A stretch of DNA of 64,000 nt, from NCBI GenBank assembly GCA_028671895.1, contig CM053800.1, positions 22,093,886 through 22,157,885 on the forward strand. The letters run 5' to 3'. Positions within the stretch are counted from its first letter, which is position 1. Every line of letters starts with the position of its first letter. The DNA is from Oenanthe sinensis (Eukaryota; Streptophyta; Magnoliopsida; Apiales; Apiaceae). The notes below the pieces were generated by a model. It was not told where the DNA came from. It saw nothing but the letters and a program-made list of their open reading frames with translations, and made no database searches. This document shows, piece by piece, positions 14,201 to 27,800 of this stretch. The translations under genes were made by a program, and so were the position numbers.

Positions 14201-14592
14201 TGAAAATAATTCATAACAACTTCTGACTTCATTCTTGTCTCATTCGAACTTTGAAACAACTTGTAGTTCATTCTTGACTCATTTGAACATGGAAACAACT
14301 TGTAAACTCTTGTAGGATCATTCTTGGCTCGTTAGAACATGAAAATAATTCATAACAAATTGAGACTTCATTTTTGAGTCGTTAAAACATGGAAACACCT
14401 TATAAACTCTTGTAGGATTATTCTTGGCTCATTTGAACATGAAAACAATTCATAACAACTTCTGACTTCATTCTTGACTCATTCGAACTTGGAAACAACT
14501 TGTAGCTTCATTCTTCACTCATTTGAACATGGAAACAACTTGTAAATTCTTGTAGGATCATTCTTGGCTCATTTGAACATGAAAACAATCCG
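11258..14592. repeat. 3,335-bp block, copy 2 of a tandem duplication
   Basis: Direct, same-strand copy of 7923-11257, immediately adjacent to it. Homology with copy 1 stops near 14605: copy 1 continues CCTCACTCTTGACTCG, whereas here the array reads CCTCATTCTTGACATG. The block is a recent unequal-exchange or replication-slippage product, judged by its near identity. Confidence 0.87.
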
Positions 14593-15193
14593 CAACAACT
14601 TGAGACCTCATTCTTGACATGTTCGAACTTGGAAACAAATTGTAGCTTCATTCTTGAGTCATTTGAACATGGAAACAACTTGTAAACTCTTGTAGGATCA
14701 TTCTTGGCTCATTTGAACATGAAAATAATTCATAACAAATTGAGACTTCATTTTTGAGTCGTTAAAACATGGAAACACCTTATAAACTCTTGTAGGATTA
14801 CTCTTGGCTCATTTGAACATGAAAACAATTCATAACAACTTCTGACTTCATTCTTGACTCATTCGAACTTGGAAACAACTTGTAGCTTCATTCTTGACTC
14901 GTTTAAACATGGAAACAACTTGTAAAATCTTCTAAGATTATTCTTGGTTCATTTGAACATGAAAATAATTCATAACAACTTCTGACTTCATTCTTGTCTC
15001 ATTCGAACTTTGAAACAACTTGTAGTTCATTCTTGACTCATTTGAACATGGAAACAACTTGTAAACTCTTGTAGGATCATTCTTGGCTCGTTAGAACATC
15101 AAAATAATTCATAACAACTTGAGACTTCATTTTTGAGTCGTTCAAACATGGAAACACCTTATAAACCCTTGTAGGATTATTCTTGGCTCATTT

Positions 15194-18100
15194 GAACGTG
15201 AAAGCAATCCGTAACAAATTGAGACTTCATTCTTGACATGTTCGAACTTGGAAACAACTTGTAGCTTCATTCTTGACTCATTTGAACATGGAAACAACTT
15301 GTAAACTCTTGTAGGATCATTCTTGGCTCGTTAGAACATGAAAATAATTCATAACAACTTGAGATTTCATTTTTGAGTCGTTCAAACATGGAAACACCTT
15401 ATAAACCCTTGTAGGATTATTCTTGGCTCAGTTGAACATGAAAACAATTCATAACAACTTCTGACTTCATTCTTGACTCATTCGAGCTTGGAAACAACTT
15501 ATAGCTCCATTCTTCACTCATTTGAATTTGGAAACAACTTGTAAATTATTGTAGGATCATTCTTGGCTCATTTGACTATTAAAACAATCCGTAACAACTT
15601 GAAACCTCATTCTTGACTCGTTGGAACATGGAAACAACTTGTAAACCCTTGTAGGATCATTCTTGGCTCATTTGAACATGAAAGCAATCCGTAACAAATT
15701 GAGACTTCATTCTTGACATGTTCGAACTTGGAAACAACTTGTAGCTTCATTGTTGAGTCATTTGAACTTGGAAACAACCTGTAAACTCTTGTAGGATCAT
15801 TCTTGGCTCATTTGAACATGAAAATAATTCATAACAAATTGAGACTTCATTTTTGAGTCGTTAAAACATGGAAACACCTTATAAACTCTTGTAGGATTAC
15901 TCTTGGCTCATTTGAACATGAAAACAATTCATAACAACTTCTGACTTCATTCTTGACTCATTCGAACTTGGAAACAACTTGTAGCTTCATTCTTGACTCG
16001 TTTAAACATGGAAACAACTTGTAAAATCTTCTAAGATTATTCTTGGTTCATTTGAACATGAAAATAATTCATAACAACTTCTGACTTCATTCTTGTCTCA
16101 TTCGAACTTTGAAACAACTTGTAGTTCATTCTTGACTCATTTGAACATGGAAACAACTTGTAAACTCTTGTAGGATCATTCTTGGCTCGTTAGAACATGA
16201 AAATAATTCATAACAACTTGAGACTTCATTTTTGAGTCGTTCAAACATGGAAACACCTTATAAACCCTTGTAGGATTATTCTTGGCTCATTTGAACGTGA
16301 AAGCAATCCGTAACAAATTGAGACTTCATTCTTGACATGTTCGAACTTGGAAACAACTTGTAGCTTCATTCTTGACTCATTTGAACATGGAAAGAACTTG
16401 TAAACTCTTGTAGGATTATTCTTGGCTCGTTAGAACATGAAAATAATTCATAACAACTTGAGATTTCATTTTTGAGTCGTTCAAACATGGAAACACCTTA
16501 TAAACCCTTGTAGGATTATTCTTGGCTCATTTGAACATGAAAACAATTCATAACAACTTCTGACTTCATTCTTGACTCATTCGAACTTCGAAACAACTTG
16601 TAGCTTCATTCTTGACTCGTTTAAACATGGAAACAACTTGTAAACTCTTGTAGGATCATTCTTGACTCATTTGAACATGAAAACAATTCATAACAACTTC
16701 TGACTTCATTCTTGACTCATTCGAGCTTGGAAACAACTTATAGCTTCATTCTTCACTCATTTGAATTTGGAAACAACTTGTAAATTATTGTAGGATCATT
16801 CTTGGCTCATTTGAACATTAAAACAATCCGTAACAACTTGAAACCTCATTCTTGACTCGTTGGAACATGGAAACAACTTGTAAACCCTTGTAGGATCATT
16901 CTTGGCTCATTTGAACATGAAAGCAATCCGTAACAAATTGAGACTTCATTCTTGACATGTTCGAACTTGGAAACAACTTGTAGCTTCATTGTTGAGTCAT
17001 TTGAACTTAGAAACAACTTGTAAACTCTTGTAGGATCATTCTTGGCTCATTTGAACATGAAAATAATTCATAACAAATAGAGACTTCATTTTTGAGTCGT
17101 TAAAACATGGAAACACCTTATAAACTCTTGTAGGATTATTCTTGGCTCATTTGAACATGAAAACAATTCATAACAACTTCTGACTTCATTCTTGACTCAT
17201 TCGAACTTGGAAACAACTTGTAGCTTCATTCTTGACTCGTTTAAACATGGAAACAACTTGTAAAATCTTCTAAGATTATTCTTGGTTCATTTGAACATGA
17301 AAATAATTCATAACAACTTCTGACTTCATTCTTGTCTCATTCGAACTTTGAAACAACTTGTAGTTCATTCTTGACTCATTTGAACATGGAAACAACTTGT
17401 AAACTCTTGTAGGATCATTCTTGGCTCGTTAGAACATGAAAATAATTCATAACAACTTGAGACTTCATTTTTGAGTCGTTCAAACATGGAAACACCTTAT
17501 AAACCCTTGTAGGATTATTCTTGGCTCATTTGAACGTGAAAGCAATCCGTAACAAATTGAGACTTCATTCTTGACATGTTCGAACTTGGAAACAACTTGT
17601 AGCTTCATTCTTGACTCATTTGAACATGGAAACAACTTGTAAACTCTTGTAGGATCATTCTTGGCTCGTTAGAACATGAAAATAATTCATAACAACTTGA
17701 GATTTCATTTTTGAGTCGTTCAAACATGGAAACACCTTATAAACCCTTGTAGGATTATTCTTGGCTCATTTGAACATGAAAACAATTCATAACAACTTCT
17801 GACTTCATTCTTGACTCATTCGAACTTGGAAACAACTTGTAGCTTCATTCTTGACTCGTTTAAACATGGAAACAACTTGTAAACTCTTGTAGGATCATTC
17901 TTGACTCATTTGAACATGAAAACAATTCATAACAACTTCTGACTTCATTCTTGACTCATTCGAGCTTGGAAACAACTTATAGCTTCATTCTTCACTCATT
18001 TGAATTTGGAAACAACTTGTAAATTATTGTAGGATCATTCTTGGCTCATTTGAACATTAAAACAATCCGTAACAACTTGAAACCTCATTCTTGACTCGTT

Positions 18101-18850
18101 GGAACATGGAAACAACTTGTAAACCCTTGTAGGATCATTCTTGGCTCATTTGAACATGAAAGCAATCCGTAACAAATTGAGACTTCATTCTTGACATGTT
18201 CGAACTTGGAAACAACTTGTAGCTTCATTGTTGAGTCATTTGAACTTGGAAACAACTTGTAAACTCTTGTAGGATCATTCTTGGCTCATTTGAACATGAA
18301 AATAATTCATAACAAATAGAGACTTCATTTTTGAGTCGTTAAAACATGGAAACACCTTATAAACTCTTGCAGGATTATTCTTGGCTCATTTGAACATGAA
18401 AACAATTCATAACAACTTCTGACTTCATTCTTGACTCATTCGAACTTGGAAACAACTTGTAGCTTCATTCTTGACTCGTTTAAACATGGAAACAACTTGT
18501 AAAATCTTCTAAGATTATTCTTAATTCATTTGAACATGAAAATAATTCATAACAACTTCTGACTTCATTCTTGTCTCATTCGAACTTTGAAACAACTTTT
18601 TTTTTTTTTTGCTAAATTAAGATTTTTATAAAACAAAAGAAAAAAACAAGATCGGAGGGGCATACCCCAGAAAAAATGTAGTTCATTCTTGACACATTTG
18701 AACATGGAAACAACTTGTAAACTCTTGTAGGATCATTCTTGGCTCGTTAGAACATGAAAATAATTCATAACAACTTGAGACTTCATTTTTGAGTCGTTCA
18801 AACATGGAAACACCTTATAAACCCTTGTAGGATTATTCTTGGCTCATTTG
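15194..18850. repeat. About 1,240-bp HOR (6 trimers + 4 dimers)
   Basis: GAACGTGAAAGCAATCC occurs at 15194, 16292, 17532 and 18850. The spacings are 1,098, 1,240 and 1,318 bp. The last equals 1,239 plus the 79-bp insert at 18599-18677, and the first is a shorter unit. 1,240 fits six 140-bp plus four 100-bp words. Distinctive words here are GGCTCGTTAGAACATG and CACTCATTTGAATTTGG. Confidence 0.85.
18599..18677 (-). mobile_element. Truncated LINE-like 3' end (poly-A tail) inserted in the satellite
   Basis: A 79-bp non-satellite stretch splits the phrase AACAACTT/GTAGTTC. Read on the minus strand it begins with a few T residues, then CTGGGGTATGCCCCTCC, a T-rich part, a TTTATAAAAATC stretch and finally AGC followed by a run of A. 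A short GC-rich motif, an AATAAA-like region and a terminal poly-A are typical of 3' ends of plant L1-type LINEs, so I infer a severely 5'-truncated copy. A SINE or other poly-A retrocopy is possible. No convincing target-site duplication is visible. Confidence 0.6.
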
Positions 18851-21800
18851 AACGTGAAAGCAATCCGTAACAAATTGAGACTTCATTCTTGACATGTTCG
18901 AACTTGGAAACAACTTGTAGCTTCATTCTTGACTCATTTGAACATGGAAACAACTTGTAAACTCTTGTAGGATCATTCCTGGCTCATTTGAACATGAAAA
19001 TAATTCATAACAACTTGAGACTTCATTCTTGAGTCGTTAAAACCTGGAAACACCTTTTAAATTCTTGTAGGATTATTCTTGGCTCATTTGAACATGAAAA
19101 CAATTCATAACAACTTCTGACTTCATTCTTGACTCATTCGAACTTGGAAACAATTTGTAGCTTCATTCTTGACTCATTTGAACATGGAAACAACTTGTAA
19201 ACTCTTGTAGGATCATTCTTGGCTCATTTGAACATTAAAAATAATTCATAACAACTTGAGACGTCATTTTTGACTTGTTAAAACATGGAAACACCTTATA
19301 AACTCTTGTAGGATTATTCTTGGCTCATTTGAACATGAAAACAATTCATGACAACTTCTGACTTCATTCTTGACTCATTTGAACTTGGAAAAAACTTGTA
19401 GCTTCATTCTTGACTCATTTGAACATGGAAACAACTTGTAAACTTTTGTAGGATCATTCCTGGCTCATTTGAACATGAAAATAATTCATAACAACTTGAG
19501 ACTTCATTCTTGAGTCGTTAAAACATGGAAACACCTTATAAATTCTTGTAGGATTATTCTTGGCTCATTTGAACATGAAAATAATTCATAACAACTTCTG
19601 ACTTTATTCTTGACTCATACGAACTTGGAAACAACTTCTAGCTTCATTCTTGACTCGTTTAAACATGGAAACAACTTGTAAACTCTTTTAGGATTATTCT
19701 TCGCTCATTTGAAAATGAAAACAATTCATAACAACTTCTGACTTCATTCTTGACTCATTCGAACTTGGAGACAACTTGTAGCTTCATTCTTGAGTCGTTT
19801 AAACATGGAAACAACTTGTAAACTTTTTTAGGATTATTCTTCGCTCATTTGAAAATGAAAACAATTCATAACAACTTCTGACTTCATTCTTGACTCATTC
19901 GAGCTTGGAAACAACTTGTATCTTCATTCTTCACTCATTTGAACATGGAAACAACTTGTAAACTCTTGTAGGATCATTCTTGGCTCATTTGAACATGAAA
20001 ATAATTCATAACAACTTGAGACGTCATTTTTGAGTCGTTAAAACCTGGAAACACCTTATAAACTCTTGTAGGATTATTCTTGGCTCGTTTGAACATGAAA
20101 ACAATTCATAACAACTTCTGACTTCATTCTTGACTCATTCGAACTTGGAAACAACTTGTACATTCATTCTTGACTCGTTTAAACATGGAAACAACTTGTA
20201 AAATCTTTTAAGATTATTCTTGGCGCGTTTGAACATGAAAACAATTCATAACAACTTCTGACTTCATTTTTGAGTCGTTCAAACATGGAAACACCTTATA
20301 AATAAACTCTTGTAGGATTATTCTTGGCTCATTTGAACATGAAAACAATTCATAACAACTTCTGACTTCATTCTTGACTCATTCGAACTTGGAAACAACT
20401 TGTAGCTTCATTCTTGACTCATTTGAACATGGAAACAACTTGTAAACTCTTGTAGGATCATTCTTGGCTCATTTGAACATTAAAAATAATTCATAACAAC
20501 TTGAGACGTCATTTTTGACTCGTTAAAACATGGAAACACCTTATAAACTCTTGTAGGATTATTCTTGGCTCATTTGAACATGAAAACAATTCATGACAAC
20601 TTCTGACTTCATTCTTGACTCATTCGAACTTGGAAAAAACTTGTAGCTTCATTCTTGTCTCATTTGAACATGGAAACAACTTGTAAACTTTTGTAGGATC
20701 ATTCCTGGCTCATTTGAACATGAAAATAATTCATAACAACTTGAGACTTCATTCTTGAGTCGTTAAAACATGGAAACACCTTATAAATTCTTGTAGGATT
20801 ATTCTTGGCTCATTTGAACATGAAAATAATTCATAACAACTTCTGACTTTATTCTTGACTCATTCGAACTTGGAAACAACTTCTAGCTTCATTCTTGACT
20901 CTTTTAAACATGGAAACAACTTGTAAACTCTTTTAGGATTATTCTTCGCTCATTTGAAAATGAAAACAATTCATAACAACTTCTGACTTCATTCTTGACT
21001 CATACGAACTTGGAGACAACTTGTAGCTTCATTCTTGAGTCGTTTAAACATGGAAACAACTTGTAAACTCTTTTAGGATTATTCTTCGCTCATTTGAAAA
21101 TGAAAACAATTCATAACAACTTTTGACTTCATTCTTGACTCATTCGAGCTTGGAAACAACATGTATCTTCATTCTTCACTCATTTGAACATGGAAACAAC
21201 TTGTAAACTCTTGTAGGATCATTCTTGGCTCATTTGAACATGAAAATAATTTATAACAACTTGAGACGTCATTTTTGAGTCGTTAAAACATGGAAACACC
21301 TTATAAACTCTTGTAGGATTATTCTTGGCTAGTTTGAACATGAAAACAATTCATAACAACTTCTGACTTCATTCTTGACTCATTCGAACTTGGAAACAAC
21401 TTGTAGCTTCATTCTTGACTCATTTGAACATGGAAACAACTTGTAAAATCTTCTAAGATTATTCTTGGCTCATTTGAACATGAAAATAATTCATAAGAAC
21501 TTCTGACTTCATTCTTGACTCATTCGAACTTGGAAACAACTAGTAGCTTCATTCTTGACTCATTTGAACATGGAAACAACCTGTAAACTCTTATAGGATC
21601 ATTCTTGGCTCATTTGAACATGAAAATAATTCATAACAACTTGAGACTTCATTTTTGAGTCGTTAAAACATGGAAACACCTTATAAATTCTTGTAGGATT
21701 ATTCTTGGTTCATTTGACCATGAAAATAATTCATAACAACTTCTGACTTTATTCTTGACTCATTCGAACTTGGAAACAACTTCTAGCTTCGTTCTTGACT

Positions 21801-24800
21801 CGTTTAAACATGGAAACAACTTGTAAAATCTTCTAAGATTATTCTTGGCTCATTTGAACATGAAAACAATTCATAACAACTTCTGACTTCATTCTTGACT
21901 CATTCGAACTTAGAAACAACTTGTAGATTCATTCTTGACTCATTTGAAGATGGAAACAACTTGTAAACTCTTGTAGGATCATTTTTGGCTCATTTGAACA
22001 TGAAAATAATTCATAACAACTTGAGACTTCATTTTTGAGTCGTTAAAACATGGAAACACCTTATAAACTCTTGTAGGATTATTCTTGGCTCATTTGAACA
22101 TGAAAATAATTCATTACAACTTCTGACTTCATTCTTGACTCATTCGAACTTGGAAACAACTTCTAGCTTCATTCTTGACTCGTTTAAACATGGAAACAAC
22201 TTGTAAAATCTTCTAAGATTATTCTTGGCTCATTTGAACATGAAAACAATTCATAACAACTTCTGACTTCATTCTTGACTCATTCGAACTTGGAAACAAC
22301 TTGTAGATTCATTCTTGACTCGTTTAAACATGGAAACAACTTGTAAACTCTTTTAGGATTATTCTTCGCTCATTTGAAAATGAAAACAATTCATAACAAC
22401 TTTTGACTTCATTCTTGACTCATTCGAGCTTGGAAACAACTTGTATCTTCATTCTTCACTCATTTGAACATGGAAACAACTTGTAAACTCTTGTAGGATC
22501 ATTCTTGGCTCATTTGAACATGAAAATAATTCATAACAACTTGAGACTTCATTTTTGAGTCGTTAAAACATGGAAACACCTTATAAATTCTTGTAGGATT
22601 ATTCTTGGCTCATTTGAACATGAAAATAATTCATAACAACTTCTGACTTTATTCTTGACTCATTCGAACTTGGAAACAACTTCTAGCTTCATTCTTGACT
22701 CGTTTAAACATGGAAACAACTTGTAAACTCTTTTAGGATTATTCTTCGCTCATTAGAAAATGAAAACAATTCATAACAACTTCTGACTTCATTCTTGACT
22801 CATTCGAACTTGGAGACAACTTGTAGCTTCATTCTTGAGTCGTTTAAACATGGAAACAACTTGTAAACTCTTTTAGGATTATTCTTCGCTCATTTGAAAA
22901 TGAAAACAATTCATAACAACTTCTAACTTCATTCTTGACTCATTCGAGCTTGGAAACAACTTGTATCTTCATTCTTCACTCATTTGAACATGGAAACAAC
23001 TTGTAAACTCTTGTAGGATCATTCTTGGCTCATTTGAACATGAAAATAATTCATAACAACTTGAGACGTCATTTTTGAGTCGTTAAAACCTGGAAACACC
23101 TTATAAACTCTTGTAGGATTATTCTTGGCTCGTTTGAACATGAAAACAATTCATAACAACTTCTGACTTCATTCTTGACTCATTCGAACTTGGAAACAAC
23201 TTGTACATTCATTCTTGACTCGTTTAAACATGGAAACAACTTGTAAAATCTTTTAAGATTATTCTTGGCGCGTTTGAACATGAAAACAATTCATAACAAC
23301 TTCTGACTTCATTTTTGAGTCGTTCAAACATGGAAACACCTTATAAATAAACTCTTGTAGGATTATTCTTGGCTCATTTGAACATGAAAACAATTCATAA
23401 CAACTTCTGACTTCATTCTTGACTCATTCGAACTTGGAAAAAACTTGTAGCTTCATTCTTGACTCATTTGAACATGGAAACAACTTGTAAACTTTTGTAG
23501 GATCATTCCTGGCTCATTTGAACATGAAAATAATTCATAACAACTTGAGACTTCATTCTTGAGTCGTTAAAACATGGAAACACCTTATAAATTCTTGTAG
23601 GATTATTCTTGGCTCATTTGAACATGAAAATAATTCATAACAACTTCTGACTTTATTCTTGACTCATTCGAACTTGGAAACAACTTCTAGCTTCATTCTT
23701 GACTCTTTTAAACATGGAAACAACTTGTAAACTCTTTTAGGATTATTCTTCGCTCATTTGAAAATGAAAACAATTCATAACAACTTCTGACTTCATTCTT
23801 GACTCATACGAACTTGGAGACAACTTGTAGCTTCATTCTTGAGTCGTTTAAACATGGAAACAACTTGTAAACTCTTTTAGGATTATTCTTCGCTCATTTG
23901 AAAATGAAAACAATTCATAACAACTTTTGACTTCATTCTTGACTCATTCGAGCTTGGAAACAACTTGTATCTTCATTCTTCACTCATTTGAACATGGAAA
24001 CAACTTGTAAACTCTTGTAGGATCATTCTTGGCTCATTTGAACATGAAAATAATTTATAACAACTTGAGACGTCATTTTTGAGTCGTTAAAACATGGAAA
24101 CACCTTATAAACTCTTGTAGGATTATTCTTGGCTAGTTTGAACATGAAAACAATTCATAACAACTTCTGACTTCATTCTTGACTCATTCGAACTTGGAAA
24201 CATCTTGTAGCTTCATTCTTGACTCATTTGAACATGGAAACAACTTGTAAAATCTTCTAAGATTATTCTTGGCTCATTTCAACATGAAAACAATTCATAA
24301 GAACTTCTGACTTCATTCTTGACTCATTCGAACTTGGAAACAACTAGTAGCTTCATTCTTGACTCATTTGAACATGGAAACAACCTGTAAACTCTTATAG
24401 GATCATTCTTGGCTCATTTGAACATGAAAATAATTCATAACAACTTGAGACTTCATTTTTGAGTCGTTAAAACATGGAAACACCTTATAAATTCTTGTAG
24501 GATTATTCTTGGTTCATTTGACCATGAAAATAATTCATAACAACTTCTGACTTTATTCTTGACTCATTCGAACTTGGAAACAACTTCTAGCTTCATTCTT
24601 GACTCGTTTAAACATGGAAACAACTTGTAAAATCTTCTAAGATTATTCTTGGCTCATTTGAACATGAAAACAATTCATAACAACTTCTGACTTCATTCTT
24701 GACTCATTCGAACTTAGAAACAACTTGTAGATTCATTCTTGACTCATTTGAAGATGGAAACAACTTGTAAACTCTTGTAGGATCATTTTTGGCTCATTTG

Positions 24801-27800
24801 AACATGAAAATAATTCATAACAACTTGAGACTTCATTTTTGAGTCGTTAAAACATGGAAACACCTTATAAACTCTTGTAGGATTATTCTTGGCTCATTTG
24901 AACATGAAAATAATTCATTATAACTTCTGACTTCATTCTTGACTCATTCGAACTTGGAAACAACTTCTAGCTTCATTCTTGACTCGTTTAAACATGGAAA
25001 CAACTTGTAAAATCTTCTAAGATTATTCTTGGCTCATTTGAACATGAAAACAATTCATAACAACTTCCGACTTCATTCTTGACTCATTCGAACTTGGAAA
25101 CAACTTGTAGATTCATTCTTGACTCGTTTAAACATGGAAACAACTTGTAAACTCTTTTAGGATTATTCTTCGCTCATTTGAAAATGAAAACAATTCATAA
25201 CAACTTTTGACTTCATTCTTGACTCATTCGAGCTTGGAAACAACTTGTATCTTCATTCTTCACTCATTTGAACATGGAAACAACTTGTAAACTCTTGTAG
25301 GATCATTCTTGGCTCATTTGAACATGAAAATAATTCATAACAACTTGAGACTTCATTTTTGAGTCGTTAAAACATGGAAACACCTTATAAACTCTTGTAG
25401 GATTATTCTTGGCTAGTTTGAACATGAAAACAATTCATAACAACTTCTGACTTCATTCTTGACTCATTCGAACTTGGAAACAACTTCTAGCTTCATTCTT
25501 GACTCGTTTAAACATGGAAACAACTTGTAAAATCTTCTAAGATTATTCTTGGCTCATTTGAATATGAAAACAATTCATAACAACTTCTGACTTCATTCTT
25601 GACTCATTCGAACTTAGAAACAACTTGTAGATTCATTCTTGACTCATTTGAAGATGGAAACAACTTGTAAACTCTTGTAGGATCATTTTTGGCTCATTTG
25701 AACATGAAAATAATTCATAACAACTTGAGACTTCATTTTTGAGTCGTTAAAACATGGAAACACCTTATAAACTCTTGTAGGATTATTCTTGGCTCATTTG
25801 AACATGAAAATAATTCATTACAACTTCTGACTTCATTCTTGACTCATTCGAACTTGGAAACAACTTCTAGCTTCATTCTTGACTCGTTTAAACATGGAAA
25901 CAACTTGTAAAATCTTCTAAGATTATTCTTGGCTCATTTGAACATGAAAACAATTCATAACAACTTCCGACTTCATTCTTGACTCATTCGAACTTGGAAA
26001 CAACTTGTAGATTCATTCTTGACTCGTTTAAACATGGAAACAACTTGTAAAATCATTTAAGATTATTCTTGGCTCGTTTGAACATGAAAACAATTCATAA
26101 CAACTTCTGACTTCATTTTTGAGTCGTTCAAACATGGAAACACCTTATAAATAATCTCTTGTAGGATTATTCTTGGCTCATTTGAAAATGAAAACAATTC
26201 ATAACAACTTCTGACTTCATTCTTGACTCATTCGAACTTGGAAACAACTTGTAGCTTCATTCTTGACTCATTTGAACATGGAAACAACTTGTAAACTCTT
26301 GTAGTATCATTCTTGGCTCATTTGAACATTAAAAATAATTCATAACAACTTGAGATGTCATTTTTGACTCGTTAAAACATGGAAACACCTTATAAACTCT
26401 TGTAGGTTCTTGGCTCATTTGAACATGAAAACAATTCATGACAACTTCTGACTTCATTCTTGACTCATTCGAACTTGGAAAAAACTTGTAGCTTCATTCT
26501 TGACTCATTTGAACATGGAAACAACTTGTAAACTTTTGTAGGATCATTCCTGGCTCATTTGAATATGAAAATAATTCATAACAACTTGAGACTTCATTCT
26601 TGAGTCGTTAAAACATGGAAACACCTTATAAATTCTTGTAGGATTATTCTTGGCTCATTTGAACATGAAAATAATTCATAACAACTTCTGACTTTATTCT
26701 TGACTCATTCGAACTTGGAAACAACTTCTAGCTTCATTCTTGACTCGTTTAAACATGGAAACAACTTGTAAACTCTTTTAGGATTATTCTTCGCTCATTT
26801 GAAAATGAAAACAATTCATAACAACTTCTGACTTCATTCTAGACTCATTCGAACTTGGAGACAACTTGTAGCTTCATTCTTGAGTCGTTTAAACATGGAA
26901 ACAACTTGTAAACTCTTTTAGGATTATTCTTCGCTCATTTGAAAATGAAAACAATTCATAACAACTTCTGACTTCATTCTTGACTCATTCGAGCTTGGAA
27001 ACAACTTGTATCTTCATTCTTCACTCATTTGAACATGGAAACAACTTGTAAACTCTTGTAGGATCATTCTTGGCTCATTTGAACATGAAAATAATTCATA
27101 ACAACTTGAGACGTCATTTTTGAGTCGTTAAAACATGGAAACACCTTATAAACTCTTGTAGGATTATTCTTGGCTCGTTTGAACATGAAAACAATTCATA
27201 ACAACTTCTGACTTCATTCTTGACTCATTCGAACTTGGAAACAACTTGTAGATTCATTCTTGACTCGTTTAAACATGGAAACAACTTGTAAAATCTTTTA
27301 AGATTATTCTTGGCTCGTTTGAACATGAAAACAATTCATAACAACTTCTGACTTCATTTTTGAGTCGTTCAAACATGGAAACACCTTATAAATAAACTCT
27401 TGTAGGATTATTCTTGGCTCATTTGAACATGAAAACAATTCATAACAACTTCTGACTTCATTCTTGACTCATTCGAACTTGGAAACAACTTGTAGCTTCA
27501 TTCTTGACTCATTTGAACATGGAAACAACTTGTAAACTCTTGTAGGATCATTCTTGGCTCATTTGAACATTAAAAATAATTCATAACAACTTGAGACGTC
27601 ATTTTTGACTCGTTAAAACATGGAAACACCTTATAAACTCTTGTAGGATTATTCTTGGCTCATTTGAACATGAAAACAATTCATGACAACTTCTGACTTC
27701 ATTCTTGACTCATTCGAACTTGGAAAAAACTTGTAGCTTCATTCTTGACTCATTTGAACATGGAAACAACTTGTAAACTTTTGTAGGATCATTCCTGGCT

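Larger units (their letters stand above)
1..18940. repeat. Satellite array, zone 1 (40/50-bp subunits in 100- and 140-bp words)
   Basis: Continuous AT-rich tandem satellite. Three related subunits recur: A (40 bp, core CATTCGAACTTGGAAACAAC), B (50 bp, containing AACATGGAAACAACTTGTAA plus a 10-bp tail such as AATCTTCTAA) and C (50 bp, containing CTCATTTGAACATGAAAA and ATTCATAACAACTTCTGA). They combine as a 140-bp C-A-B trimer or a 100-bp C-B dimer. Zone 1 is marked by variants such as GAACGTGAAAGCAATCCGTA and TTGACATGTTCGAAC. No gene lies in this stretch; all reading frames follow the repeat. The only foreign DNA I see is the 79-bp insert at 18599-18677. Candidate centromeric or pericentromeric satellite, by inference. 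Confidence 0.97.

Noticed and set aside
18599..18677. Poly-T stretch as a simple sequencing or assembly homopolymer error
   Set aside because: The insert contains more than 50 bp of non-satellite, non-homopolymer sequence.
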